Assembly (NCBI RefSeq): GCF_029211185.1
Contig: NZ_JARGDO010000001.1
Location: 97,414 to 161,413 of the forward strand
Origin: Tessaracoccus caeni
GTDB taxonomy: Bacteria > Actinomycetota > Actinomycetes > Propionibacteriales > Propionibacteriaceae
Direction: 5' to 3'
DNA length: 64,000 nucleotides
Under the pieces are notes generated by a model. The model was not told where the DNA came from. It saw only the letters and a list, made by a program, of their open reading frames with translations, and made no database searches. Below, piece by piece: positions 44,650-53,487 of the stretch. The translations under genes and the position numbers were made by a program. The stretch's first letter is position 1; every line of letters starts with the position of its first letter.

Positions 44650-45351
44650 GTGGTCACCAGCGAAGAGACAAAGGACGGCGCGCAGCAGCTCCCCTCCGGA
44701 GCCCTGCACCCCGTAGCCCGGCCCCGACTGAACAAGCCGAAGGGACGACCCGACACCCTGTCTGTGGGCGTCATCGTCTGGCTGGCGAGCGAGCTGATGT
44801 TCTTCGCCGCCCTCTTCTCGGCCTATTTCATGATCCGAGACATCACGTCCCAGGCGGCGGCGCCCGGGCAACCCACGCTCTGGGATGCCAGCACCGCGCA
44901 CCTCGACGTGAAGTTCGCCGCGATCAACACCGCGATTCTGGTGTTCTCGTCGGTCACCTGCCAGATCGGCGCCAACGCCGCGGAGGCCGACCGTCCGAAC
45001 GGCCCGTGGCTGAACCCCTTGAAGTGGGGCGTGCGCCAGTCGTTCATCATCACCGCCTTCCTGGGTTCGATCTTCCTCGCCGGCCAGGTGTGGGAGTACT
45101 TCAACCTGTTCCACGAGGGCTTCACCATCAGCACCAACGTGTACTGGTCGGCGTTCTTCCTCGCCACCGGCTTCCACGGCCTCCACGTGCTCGGTGGCGT
45201 GATCGCCTTCTGGTTCGTGATCGCCCGCTCCTACATGACCCGCACCCACACCCACGAGCAGACGGTCAGCGCGCACGTCGTGTCGTACTACTGGCACTTC
45301 GTCGACTTCGTGTGGATCGTGTTGTTCGGCGTCCTGTACTTCCTTCGATAG
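44650..45351 (+). CDS. ctaE: Cytochrome c oxidase subunit III
   Basis: 233 residues, five transmembrane helices, part of the aa3-type oxidase in the bc1-aa3 supercomplex. Motifs: VGVIVWLASELMFFAALFSAYF, FLGSIFLAGQVWEYF, FFLATGFHGLHVLGG and YYWHFVDFVWIVLFGVLYF. The frame is open from 44590, but GTG 44650 is preferred: the AATAAT box lies 6 nt before it, and actinobacterial CtaE begins near this point. First gene of the ctaE-qcrC-qcrA-qcrB operon. Confidence 0.95.
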   Translation: MVTSEETKDGAQQLPSGALHPVARPRLNKPKGRPDTLSVGVIVWLASELMFFAALFSAYFMIRDITSQAAAPGQPTLWDASTAHLDVKFAAINTAILVFSSVTCQIGANAAEADRPNGPWLNPLKWGVRQSFIITAFLGSIFLAGQVWEYFNLFHEGFTISTNVYWSAFFLATGFHGLHVLGGVIAFWFVIARSYMTRTHTHEQTVSAHVVSYYWHFVDFVWIVLFGVLYFLR

Positions 45352-45373
45352 CCCCGAGACCTGGAGATCAATC

Positions 45374-46174
45374 GTGAAGAATCTCACCAAGCGTCGCAGG
45401 CACGCCGCAGCACGACCACTGCTGCTCGTGCTCGCCCTGCTGGTCATGGGATTGGCCTACGCAGGCCTCAGCCCGCAGACCAGTTCCGCGGAGACCGACA
45501 TGACCCAGCAGGTCGAGGAGGGCAAGGCCATCTTCGACACCACCTGCTCCAGCTGCCATGGCCTTGGCGGCGAGGGCACCTCGAAGGGCGTGTCGCTGAT
45601 CGGCGTCGGCGCGGCCTCCGTTCACTTCCAGATGGGCACCGGCCGCATGCCGGCCAACCGTCCCGAGGCGCAGATCCCCGCCGGCCCCGTCAAGTACAAC
45701 GCTGAGCAGATCGAGGCGGTGGCCGCCTACGTCGCCGGTTTCGGCCCCGGCCCGGCCATTCCTGAGGAGAGCCAGTACTCCCCGGAGGGCCTGACCGAAG
45801 AAGAGATCGCCCGTGGCGGTGCGCTGTTCCGCGCGAACTGCTCGGCCTGCCACGGCATCATCGGCGGCAGCGGCGCCATGCCCAACGGCAAGTACGCCCC
45901 GTCGCTGGCGGATACCGAGCCCATCCACATCTACGAGGCGATGCGCTCCGGCCCTCAGCAGATGCCCACCTTCTCCAAGGACGTGATGACCGATCAGTCC
46001 GTGCGCGAGATCATCGGCTACCTGCAGGAGGCCCATGAGCAGCCGCGTCACGGCGGCCTGGGCATGGGTGACGCCGGCCCGGTCTCGGAAGGTTTCTGGG
46101 TGTTCGTTCTCGGCATCGGCGGTCTTTCCTTGATCGCAACCTGGATCGCGAAGAAGGGGGCACGCGCCCGATGA
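45374..46174 (+). CDS. qcrC: Di-heme cytochrome c subunit of the bc1 complex
   Basis: 266 residues. N-terminal signal-anchor (PLLLVLALLVMGLAYAGL), two cytochrome c domains each with a heme site (CSSCHG and CSACHG), axial Met in the GRMPANRPE and QQMPTFSKD regions, and a C-terminal membrane helix (FWVFVLGIGGLSLIATWI). In actinobacteria this tethered di-heme protein replaces soluble cytochrome c, passing electrons to CtaC. GTG start with GGAGA upstream; overlaps qcrA by 4 bp (ATGA). Confidence 0.97.
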   Translation: MKNLTKRRRHAAARPLLLVLALLVMGLAYAGLSPQTSSAETDMTQQVEEGKAIFDTTCSSCHGLGGEGTSKGVSLIGVGAASVHFQMGTGRMPANRPEAQIPAGPVKYNAEQIEAVAAYVAGFGPGPAIPEESQYSPEGLTEEEIARGGALFRANCSACHGIIGGSGAMPNGKYAPSLADTEPIHIYEAMRSGPQQMPTFSKDVMTDQSVREIIGYLQEAHEQPRHGGLGMGDAGPVSEGFWVFVLGIGGLSLIATWIAKKGARAR

Positions 46175-47250
46175 GCAATCACAACCTCCCCGTGAAGGAT
46201 CCGGAGCTGGGGCAGCCGCTGGCCAACCCCGGACTGGAGGAGCACGTCGAGCGCTTCACCGATGTCGACGAAGGCGCCGGAAACCGCGCCTATCGCACGA
46301 TCCTCGCCATGTTCGGCGTGGTTCCGCTGCTCGCGATCACCTTCGTGGTGTGCTACTTCGCCATCCCGCGCGACGCGAACATCAACATCACCATCAGCGG
46401 CGCCCAGCTGATCTACGCCAACGCGCACACCGTGACGCTCGGCCTCACCGGCGGCCTCGCCGTACTGCTGATCGGCCTGGCCTGCGTGCAGTGGGCCCGA
46501 GTGATCATGGGCGACGACGAGAGCGTCGAGGAGCGACACAGCGCAGGCTCCGACGACGAGACCCGCGCCATCGCTCTCCAGAAGCTGGAGGACGGCATCG
46601 AGCAGTCCGGCGTGCGTCGTCGCCCCCTGATCCTCGGAGCACTGGGCGGCGCGGTCGGGATCTCGCTGGTTCCGGCCGTGGTGATGCTGGCCGACATGGG
46701 CCCCTGGCCCACCAAGGAGACCCGTCGCCGCACCATCGAGCGCACCATCTGGGCCGAGAACATCCGCCTCGTGCAGGACGGCACCTGGAACCCGATCAAG
46801 GCCTCCCACATTGAGATCGGCCAGCTGGTCAACGCCCAGCCGGAGAACCTGCACGACCTGCACGGCGCCGATCATCATCGCGAGAGCGCGAAGTCGGCCA
46901 TCATCGTGGTGCGGATGGACCCAGAGTCCATCCGGATTCCCGAGTCGCGCAAGGACTGGCACGTGAGCGGCATCCTGGCCTACTCCAAGATCTGCACCCA
47001 CGTCGGCTGCCCCATCTCGCTGTGGGAGCGTCAAACCCACCACCTGCTGTGCCCGTGCCACCAATCGACCTTCGATCTGGGCAACTCCGGCAACGTGGTC
47101 TTCGGGCCTGCCGCCCGCGCGCTGCCTCAGCTGCCGATCACCGTCGACGACGAGGGCTACCTTGTGGCCCAGTCCGACTTCACGGTGCCGGTGGGCCCCA
47201 GCTATCCCGAGCGCGACTCGCGCAACGACTTCCAGGAAGGTGACGAGTGA
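46171..47250 (+). CDS. qcrA: Rieske iron-sulfur subunit of the bc1 complex
   Basis: 359 residues, larger than mitochondrial Rieske, with three transmembrane helices typical of actinobacteria (around 45-65, 80-105 and 150-175). Rieske [2Fe-2S] ligands are in CTHVGCPISL and CPCHQSTFD. ATG overlaps the qcrC stop; its own stop overlaps the qcrB start. Confidence 0.97.
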   Translation: MSNHNLPVKDPELGQPLANPGLEEHVERFTDVDEGAGNRAYRTILAMFGVVPLLAITFVVCYFAIPRDANINITISGAQLIYANAHTVTLGLTGGLAVLLIGLACVQWARVIMGDDESVEERHSAGSDDETRAIALQKLEDGIEQSGVRRRPLILGALGGAVGISLVPAVVMLADMGPWPTKETRRRTIERTIWAENIRLVQDGTWNPIKASHIEIGQLVNAQPENLHDLHGADHHRESAKSAIIVVRMDPESIRIPESRKDWHVSGILAYSKICTHVGCPISLWERQTHHLLCPCHQSTFDLGNSGNVVFGPAARALPQLPITVDDEGYLVAQSDFTVPVGPSYPERDSRNDFQEGDE

Positions 47251-48950
47251 TGGCCAAGCCCACCACGACGGCTCCTGACGCGCCGGTCCTTCACGAGAAC
47301 CGTCCTGCCGAGCCCAAGAAGAGTTCTCCCGTCGGCGGCCTCGCCACCTGGGCCGATGAGCGCATCGGTTTGGGCAAGCTCGGCAAGGCCGGCCTGCGCA
47401 AGGTCTTCCCCGACCACTGGTCGTTCCTGCTGGGTGAGATCGCCCTCTACTCCTTCATCGTGCTGCTGATCACGGGTGTGTTCCTCACCATCTGGTTCAA
47501 GCCGTCGATGGCCGAGGTCGAGTACGCCGGCTCGTACCAGCTGATGAAGGGCCTGCCCGTGTCTGAGGCGTTCGCGTCGACGCTGGCCATCTCCTTCGAC
47601 ATCCGCGGCGGCCTGCTGGTGCGCCAGATCCACCACTGGGCGGCCCTGCTGTTCGTGGCGGCCGCCTTCGTGCACGCGCTGCGCGTGTTCTTCACCGGCG
47701 CCTTCCGCAAGCCGCGCGAGGTCAACTGGCTGATCGGCATCGGCCTCATGTCGATGTCGCTGATCGCCGGCTTCGCGGGCTACTCGCTGCCCGACGATCT
47801 TCTCTCCGGCACCGGCCTGCGCTTCGTCGACGGCCTCATCCGGTCGATCCCGATCATCGGCACCTGGGCGGAGTTCTTCGTCTTCGGCGGCGAGTTCCCC
47901 GGCACCCTCGTGATCCCGCGCCTCTACATGGTGCACATCCTGCTGATCCCCGGTCTCCTGCTCGGTCTGGTCTCCGCGCACTTGGCGCTGGTGGTCTACC
48001 ACAAGCACTCGCAGTACCCGGGCCCGGGTCGCACCGACAACAACGTGGTCGGCTACCCCGTCTTCCCGGTCTACGCGGCCAAGGCCGGCGGCTTCTTCTT
48101 CATCGTCTTCGGCGTTCTGGTGCTGTTCGGCGGCCTGTTCCAGATCAACCCGATCTGGCTGTATGGCCCCTACGATCCGGCCAAGGTCACCGCCGGTTCA
48201 CAGCCCGACTGGTACATGGGCTGGGTCGAGGGCGCGGTGCGCATCATGCCCGGCTGGGAGTCCCATTTGGGCGGAACCACCTGGTCCTGGAACATCTTCC
48301 TGCCCGGCGTGGGACTGATGGGTCTGCTGTTCGTCGGACTCGCGCTTTATCCGTTCATCGAGAGCTGGCTGACCGGCGATGATCGTGAGCATCACATCCT
48401 CGACCGCCCGCGCAACGTGCCCACCCGAACCGCTTTCGGCGTCGCGGGCATGACCTGCTACGCGATGTTCTGGCTGGCGGGCGCCAACGACATCATCGCG
48501 GTGTGGTTCCACCTCAGCCTGAACGCGATCACCATCTTCATGCGGGTCGCCATCTTCGTGGCCCCGGTGATCGCCTTCATCCTCACCAAGCGGATCTGCC
48601 TGTCGCTGCAGCGGGCCGACCGCGAGCGCGTGCTGCATGGCTCGGGCACCGGCTCCATGATGCGCACGCCCGAGGGCGGGTACTACGAGAACCACGCTCC
48701 CATCAGCGAGGACGAGGCTTTCACCCTCACCCAGCATCCGCAGTACACGCCGCTGGAAGCCAGTTCGGGCCTCGACGAGGACGGTTTCGCCTCCGGCAAG
48801 AAGGTCTCGAAGCTGCGCGCACGGCTGTCTCAGTGGTACCTCGGCAAGGACATTCCGAAGCCGTCGACCACCGAGATCGAGGACGCGCTCAGCCACGGCC
48901 ACGACGATCACGCGGTCGAGGACGGCAAGCACCGAGCCGAACTGCACTGA
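47250..48950 (+). CDS. qcrB: Cytochrome b subunit of the bc1 complex
   Basis: 566 residues with eight core transmembrane helices and a long C-terminal cytoplasmic extension. Heme-ligand helices contain HHWAALLFVAAAFVHALRVF and HILLIPGLLLGLVSAHLALV; the Qo site has the PDWY motif (QPDWYMGWVEG). The start is ATG 47250 in a TGATG overlap with qcrA; GTG 47247 just upstream is also possible, since AGGAAGG lies 7 nt from it. Last gene of the operon, followed by a terminator. Confidence 0.97.
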   Translation: MAKPTTTAPDAPVLHENRPAEPKKSSPVGGLATWADERIGLGKLGKAGLRKVFPDHWSFLLGEIALYSFIVLLITGVFLTIWFKPSMAEVEYAGSYQLMKGLPVSEAFASTLAISFDIRGGLLVRQIHHWAALLFVAAAFVHALRVFFTGAFRKPREVNWLIGIGLMSMSLIAGFAGYSLPDDLLSGTGLRFVDGLIRSIPIIGTWAEFFVFGGEFPGTLVIPRLYMVHILLIPGLLLGLVSAHLALVVYHKHSQYPGPGRTDNNVVGYPVFPVYAAKAGGFFFIVFGVLVLFGGLFQINPIWLYGPYDPAKVTAGSQPDWYMGWVEGAVRIMPGWESHLGGTTWSWNIFLPGVGLMGLLFVGLALYPFIESWLTGDDREHHILDRPRNVPTRTAFGVAGMTCYAMFWLAGANDIIAVWFHLSLNAITIFMRVAIFVAPVIAFILTKRICLSLQRADRERVLHGSGTGSMMRTPEGGYYENHAPISEDEAFTLTQHPQYTPLEASSGLDEDGFASGKKVSKLRARLSQWYLGKDIPKPSTTEIEDALSHGHDDHAVEDGKHRAELH

Positions 48951-48962
48951 TTCACACCTGAC

Positions 48963-48995
48963 AAAGGGCCCAGTCATCATGGCTGGGCCCTTTTT
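48963..48995 (+). terminator. Rho-independent terminator of the ctaE-qcrCAB operon
   Basis: 11-bp stem aaagggcccag (48963-48973) with its complement (48983-48993), 9-nt loop, followed by a run of T. Confidence 0.92.
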
Positions 48996-49004
48996 CGACC
49001 CCAC

Positions 49005-49043
49005 GCTCCTTGAGGCGCGAGCGAAGCGAGCCTCGAAAGGCGC
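49005..49043. repeat. REP-like palindromic element 1
   Basis: gctccttgagg ... cctcgaaagg around a gcgagcgaagcga centre. A diverged member of the gctctttgaggtgcga / tcgcacctcaaagagc family found in the gaps up to 58.3 kb. Confidence 0.65.
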
Positions 49044-49080
49044 CGAGCAGCAGACGTGTGGGTTTCCAGGTCTGAGCCGT

Positions 49081-49086
49081 TAAGCT
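49081..49086 (+). promoter_or_regulatory. -10 box of a leaderless promoter (guaB1)
   Basis: TAAGCT ends 7 nt before GTG 49094, with no ribosome-binding site. Confidence 0.5.
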
Positions 49087-49093
49087 ATGGCCC

Positions 49094-50554
49094 GTGCGTT
49101 TTCTCAATGGCGAACCTGCCTACGACCTGACCTATAGCGACGTCTTCATGGCGCCCAGTCGCTCCGCGATCACGTCGCGACTCGACGTCGACCTCACGTC
49201 GACCGATGGCCTGGCCACCCCCACCCCGCTGGTGGCGGCCAACATGACGGCCGTCTCCGGTCGCCGGATGGCGGAGACGATGGCCCGCCGCGGCGGCCTC
49301 GCGATCTTCCCGCAGGATATCCCCGCCGACGTGGTGGCCAAGTCGATCGCCAAGGTGAAGGCCGCTCCCACCGTCTTCGACACCGCCGTCACCGTCTCCC
49401 CCACCACCACGGTGGGCGAGACCCTGAGCCTGATCGCCAAGCGTTCGCACGGAGTGGCCGTGGTGGTCGACGATCAGTTCAAGGTGGTGGGCCTCGTCAC
49501 TCCGGCCGACGCCGCAGACAGCGACCGCTTCGCTCAGGCGAAGGACGTGATGTCCACCGACGTGAGCACCGTCTCCCCCACCGCCACCCCCAACGACGTC
49601 TTCGACACGCTGAGCGCCCAGCACCAGAAGGTGGCCATCGCCACCGACGACGAGGGCCGGCTCGTCGGCCTGATGACGCTGAAGGGCGCGCTGCGCTCCA
49701 CCATCTACGCGCCCGCGCTCGACCACCTTGGCCGCCTGCGCACCGGCGTCGCGGTGGGCATCAACGGCGACGTGGCCAGCAAGGTGCGCGCCGCGCTCGA
49801 TGCCGAGGCCGACGTGCTGGTGATGGACACCGCGCACGGCCATCAGGAGAAGATGATCGGTGCTCTGGCCACGGCTCGGCAGGTTCGGGATGCCTTTGAG
49901 ACCGAGACCGGCCGTCGGATCCTGATCGTCGCCGGCAACGTCGTCACCGCCGAGGGCTGCCACGACCTGATCGAGGCCGGAGCCGACATCCTCAAGGTGG
50001 GCGTCGGGCCCGGCGCCATGTGCACCACCCGGATGCAGACGGGCGTCGGCCGCCCGCAGTTCTCCGCGGTGCTCGAATGCTCGGCCGCAGCGCGCGAGCA
50101 CGGCAAGGCCGTGTGGGCCGACGGCGGCGTCCGCCATCCCCGCGACGTCGCCCTCGCGCTCGCCGCCGGGGCCGGCTCCGTGATGATCGGCTCCTGGTTC
50201 GCGGGCACCCACGAATCCACCGGCGACCAGCTCGTCGACCACCAGGGCCGGACCTACAAGGAGTCCTTCGGCATGGCGTCGGCCCGCGCGGTGCAGCAGC
50301 GCACCCGCGAGCAGTCCGCTTACTCGCGGGCGCGCGCCGCGCTGTTCGAGGAAGGCATCTCCCAGTCGCGGATGTATCTAGATCCGCGTCGCCCCGGCGT
50401 CGAAGATCTGCTCGACTGGATCACCTCTGGCGTGCGGTCGTCGTGCACCTATGCCGGCGCCCGCAGCCTGCCCGAGTTCTCGCAGCGCGCCGTCGTCGGC
50501 GTGCAGTCGGGTTCCGGCTATGAGGAAGGACGCCCGCTCGACCGGAGCTGGTGA
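49094..50554 (+). CDS. guaB1: GuaB1-type IMP dehydrogenase/GMP reductase family protein with CBS domains
   Basis: 486 residues of the IMPDH/GMPR TIM-barrel family. Two CBS domains lie at about 92-210. Barrel motifs: VLVMDTAHGH, VAGNVVTAEG, VGVGPGAMCTTR with catalytic Cys, ADGGVRHPRD and GSVMIGSWFAGT. The N-terminus (YDLTYSDVFMAPSRSAITSR) is that of the actinobacterial GuaB1 group, annotated as IMPDH-like but reported in mycobacteria to act as a GMP reductase. Most of the C-terminal IMPDH flap (REGVEG type) differs. GTG start follows a TAAGCT box. Six bp before the sensor kinase gene, so possibly cotranscribed. Confidence 0.9.
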   Translation: MRFLNGEPAYDLTYSDVFMAPSRSAITSRLDVDLTSTDGLATPTPLVAANMTAVSGRRMAETMARRGGLAIFPQDIPADVVAKSIAKVKAAPTVFDTAVTVSPTTTVGETLSLIAKRSHGVAVVVDDQFKVVGLVTPADAADSDRFAQAKDVMSTDVSTVSPTATPNDVFDTLSAQHQKVAIATDDEGRLVGLMTLKGALRSTIYAPALDHLGRLRTGVAVGINGDVASKVRAALDAEADVLVMDTAHGHQEKMIGALATARQVRDAFETETGRRILIVAGNVVTAEGCHDLIEAGADILKVGVGPGAMCTTRMQTGVGRPQFSAVLECSAAAREHGKAVWADGGVRHPRDVALALAAGAGSVMIGSWFAGTHESTGDQLVDHQGRTYKESFGMASARAVQQRTREQSAYSRARAALFEEGISQSRMYLDPRRPGVEDLLDWITSGVRSSCTYAGARSLPEFSQRAVVGVQSGSGYEEGRPLDRSW

Positions 50555-50560
50555 ACCTGC

Positions 50561-51817
50561 ATGAATATCGGCGCGGCCTTCCGTGGGTTCTTCGGGCTGG
50601 ACGACGACTACGTGCGGCCCGCACCGAAGAACCCGTGGCCGGCCGACATCCTGATCGCCGTCGTGCTGATGGTGGTCTCGGTGGCCACCCTTCTCCAGCT
50701 CCAGCAGATCCCCGAGGCCATCGAGTACGCCCCGCTAGGCCCCGGCCTTCTCGCCATCTTCACCGGAGGCGCCCTCATCGCGCTGCGGCGACGCTTCCCC
50801 ATCACGGTGCTCCTGCTCGGGAGCGGCGCCCACTTCATTCTGATCGGTGTACTGGTTCCGCTGGTGGCGAGCATCGCCGGCATGCAGGTGCTGTACTTCT
50901 TCGGCATCTACACAGCCATGGCCTATGCCCGCCGCCGCGACACCCTGATGCTGGCGACGGTCGCCGTGCTGGCCTCGATGGCGGTCTGGCTGCTCGTCTC
51001 CGACGCCTACACGCGCACGGTGCTGGGTGAGATTCCCGGCGGTTGGTACTACTTCGCCACCGTGACGCTCAACACGGCCTACTTCGGCGCGGCCTTGTTC
51101 CTGGGACGTCAGTCCTGGCAGCAGGCGAAATCCGAGGACGAGTTGCGCCGCTCGCGCGAGATGGTGCGCCTGCAGGGCGAGCAACTCGCGCACCAGGCGG
51201 TGCTGGCCGAGCGGCTGCGCATCGCGCGCGACCTGCACGACTCCGTCGCCCATCACATTTCCCTGATCGGTGTGCAGACCGCTGCGGCACGACGCGCGAT
51301 GGCCAGCCGTCCGGAACTGGCCTCCGAGGCGATGCAGGAGGTGGAGGAGCTGTCCCGGGGCGCCGTGCAGGAGCTGCGCGGCCTGCTGGGGTCGCTACGC
51401 GATGTCGGACCCGACGGCGAGAACGCCTCGCTGGGCAGTCTCGAACAGCTGTGCGCCGAGGCTGACGGTTCCGGCCTGCAGGTGCGCTACGACCTCGTCG
51501 GGGATCCTGCCTCGCTCGGCTCCTTGACGCCGACGCAGGCCAGCAGCCTGCTGCGCATCGCCCAGGAGGCGCTCACCAACGTGCGTCGCCATTCCACCGC
51601 CGACGAGGCCCGCGTGGTGCTTCGCATCAGTGAGGACACCGTCGAGCTCGAGGTGACCGACAACGGCATGCCGGTGCCCGGCACCACCGGCTCCGGGCTG
51701 GGCCACGTGGGCATGCGGGAGCGCATCTCCGCGCTCGGCGGCCAGCTGGACGTCGGCCCGCGAGCCACCCGGGGCTACCGGGTCCGCGCCTCCTTCCTTC
51801 GAAAGGCATCAGCATGA
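50561..51817 (+). CDS. NarL-type sensor histidine kinase
   Basis: 418 residues. Five or six transmembrane helices at residues 28-195, HisKA_3 domain with phospho-acceptor His226 in RDLHDSVAHHIS, HATPase with N-box QEALTNVRRHS and G-box GSGLGHVGMRERI. Overlaps the response regulator by 4 bp (ATGA). Together with the downstream ABC exporter genes it fits the common actinobacterial kinase-regulator-ABC exporter set for drug or envelope stress (inference). Confidence 0.93.
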   Translation: MNIGAAFRGFFGLDDDYVRPAPKNPWPADILIAVVLMVVSVATLLQLQQIPEAIEYAPLGPGLLAIFTGGALIALRRRFPITVLLLGSGAHFILIGVLVPLVASIAGMQVLYFFGIYTAMAYARRRDTLMLATVAVLASMAVWLLVSDAYTRTVLGEIPGGWYYFATVTLNTAYFGAALFLGRQSWQQAKSEDELRRSREMVRLQGEQLAHQAVLAERLRIARDLHDSVAHHISLIGVQTAAARRAMASRPELASEAMQEVEELSRGAVQELRGLLGSLRDVGPDGENASLGSLEQLCAEADGSGLQVRYDLVGDPASLGSLTPTQASSLLRIAQEALTNVRRHSTADEARVVLRISEDTVELEVTDNGMPVPGTTGSGLGHVGMRERISALGGQLDVGPRATRGYRVRASFLRKASA

Positions 51818-52452
51818 TCCGCGTCGCCCTGGTCGATGACCAGGCCCTGATCCGCAAGGCGTTCGCGCTCATGCTCAGCGTCGAGGACGACATCGAGCTG
51901 GTCGGCGAGGCGTCCGACGGGCACGAGGCCATCGCGCTCGCGGCTCGCACCGCGCCGGACGTCATCCTGATGGACATCCAGATGCCTCGCGTCGATGGGC
52001 TCACCGCGACGCGCGAGATCCGCGCCGGGGGCAGATCGCAGGTGATCGTGCTCACCACCTTCGATCGCGACGACTACCTCTTCGAGGCGCTCGAGGCCGG
52101 CGCGGCCGGCTTCCTGCTCAAGAACTGCGAGCCCGAGCGGCTGCTGGAGGCCATCCGCACCGTCGCCGACGGCGGTGCCCTGCTGGCTCCCGAGGTCACC
52201 CGCCGGGTGATCGCCCAGGCCGTGCATGGCCGTCGCGAGACCACTCCCCACCCCGCGCTGGACCACCTGACGGCCCGCGAGCGCGACGTGTTGACCGCCA
52301 TGGCCAAGGGCTTGAGCAATGCCGAGATCGCCGAGGAGCTGGTCGTGAGCGAGGCGACCGTGAAAACCCACGTCTCGTCGTGCCTCACCAAACTCGGCGT
52401 CCGCGACCGCGTCCAGGCCGTGATCTTCGCCTACGAGCATCACGCTCTTTGA
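51814..52452 (+). CDS. NarL/LuxR-type response regulator
   Basis: 212 residues. Receiver with VDDQ acidic pocket, phospho-acceptor Asp54 in LMDIQMP, Thr in LTTFDRD and Lys in FLLKNC; LuxR helix-turn-helix (LTARERDVLTAMAKGLSNAE, SEATVKTHVSSCLTKL). The TGA stop (52450-52452) and last codons lie inside a palindromic repeat element, so the repeat supplies the C-terminus (HAL). Cognate partner of the kinase just upstream. Confidence 0.94.
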   Translation: MIRVALVDDQALIRKAFALMLSVEDDIELVGEASDGHEAIALAARTAPDVILMDIQMPRVDGLTATREIRAGGRSQVIVLTTFDRDDYLFEALEAGAAGFLLKNCEPERLLEAIRTVADGGALLAPEVTRRVIAQAVHGRRETTPHPALDHLTARERDVLTAMAKGLSNAEIAEELVVSEATVKTHVSSCLTKLGVRDRVQAVIFAYEHHAL

Positions 52453-52480
52453 GGTGCGAGGAACGAGCCTCGAAAAGAGC
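52444..52480. repeat. REP-like palindromic element 2
   Basis: gctctttgagg (52444-52454) and cctcgaaaagagc (52468-52480) form a stem around gtgcgaggaacgag. It overlaps the end of the response-regulator gene and may also act as its terminator. Confidence 0.8.
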
Positions 52481-52605
52481 GACCGCCACCTTCGGCAGAG
52501 ACTATTTTCCACACAGAGCCTCATCCTTTCGACGGAGAAACCCGTCGGACAACTTCGCTCGGTCGGCCGATGCGCCGACCAGCCTCCACCCGGCACTCTG
52601 GAGGC

Positions 52606-53487
52606 ATGCTAGAGATATCCCATGTCACCCGCAGATTCGGGCAGCTGACGGCACTCGATGATGTGAGCTTCACCGTCCCCGACGGACAGTTCACGGGATT
52701 CGTCGGAGGCAACGGCGCCGGCAAGACCACCACCATGCGCATCGTGATGGGGGTTCTCGCGCCCACAGCGGGCGAGGTGCACTGGAACGGGTCTCCCGTC
52801 ACCGCCCGCGACCGCGCCGAGTTCGGCTACATGCCCGAGGAACGGGGCCTCTACCCGAAGCAGCCCATCCTCCCCCAGCTCGCCTACCTGGGCGAGCTGC
52901 ACGGCATGGCACCCAAGGAGGCGCGTGAGGCCGCCCAGGCCCTGCTCGAGCGCTTCAACCTTGGCGACCGCACCCGCGACAAGCTGGAGAAACTCTCGCT
53001 GGGCAACCAGCAGCGCGTGCAGATCGCCGGTGCGGTCATCGCGAGCCCGAAGGCGCTGATCCTGGACGAGCCCTTCAGCGGCCTGGATCCCGACGCCGTC
53101 GAGGAGATGTTCGCCCTGCTCACCGAGTTCACCCGCCGCGGCGTGCCAGTGCTGTTCTCGTCCCATCAGCTGGAGCTGGTGGAGCGGCTCTGCCACCAGA
53201 TCGTGATCCTGCGCAAGGGTCAGGTGCTGGCGGCGGGCAGCGTCGAAGAACTGCGCAGTTCCGGGCCGATCCGGCACAGCCTGGTCACCGCCGGCGACCT
53301 CGGCTGGCTGCGCGGCGAGGCCGGCGTCACCGTGATCGACGTCGATGGTCCGCGCGCGCAGGTGGAGTTCGCCGACGACGAGGCAACTCAGCGCATCCTG
53401 GCCGAGGCCATGGCACGCGGCCCCGTCCACTCCTTCGGGCCGATCGTGCGGCCCCTCAGCGACTTCTATCGAGAGGTGACCCGATGA
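52606..53487 (+). CDS. ABC-2-type exporter ATP-binding protein
   Basis: 293 residues. Walker A GGNGAGKTT, Q-loop MPEERGLYPKQ, signature LSLGNQQRV, Walker B ALILDEPFSGLD, H-loop LFSSHQLEL. The PEERGLYPK Q-loop and C-terminal domain are those of the NatA/YhaQ-type ATPases that pair with ABC-2 permeases carrying an external domain. ATG 52606 follows GGAGGC without spacing and a CACTCT box 6 nt upstream, so a leaderless start is possible. Its stop overlaps the permease start by 4 bp. Confidence 0.92.
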   Translation: MLEISHVTRRFGQLTALDDVSFTVPDGQFTGFVGGNGAGKTTTMRIVMGVLAPTAGEVHWNGSPVTARDRAEFGYMPEERGLYPKQPILPQLAYLGELHGMAPKEAREAAQALLERFNLGDRTRDKLEKLSLGNQQRVQIAGAVIASPKALILDEPFSGLDPDAVEEMFALLTEFTRRGVPVLFSSHQLELVERLCHQIVILRKGQVLAAGSVEELRSSGPIRHSLVTAGDLGWLRGEAGVTVIDVDGPRAQVEFADDEATQRILAEAMARGPVHSFGPIVRPLSDFYREVTR

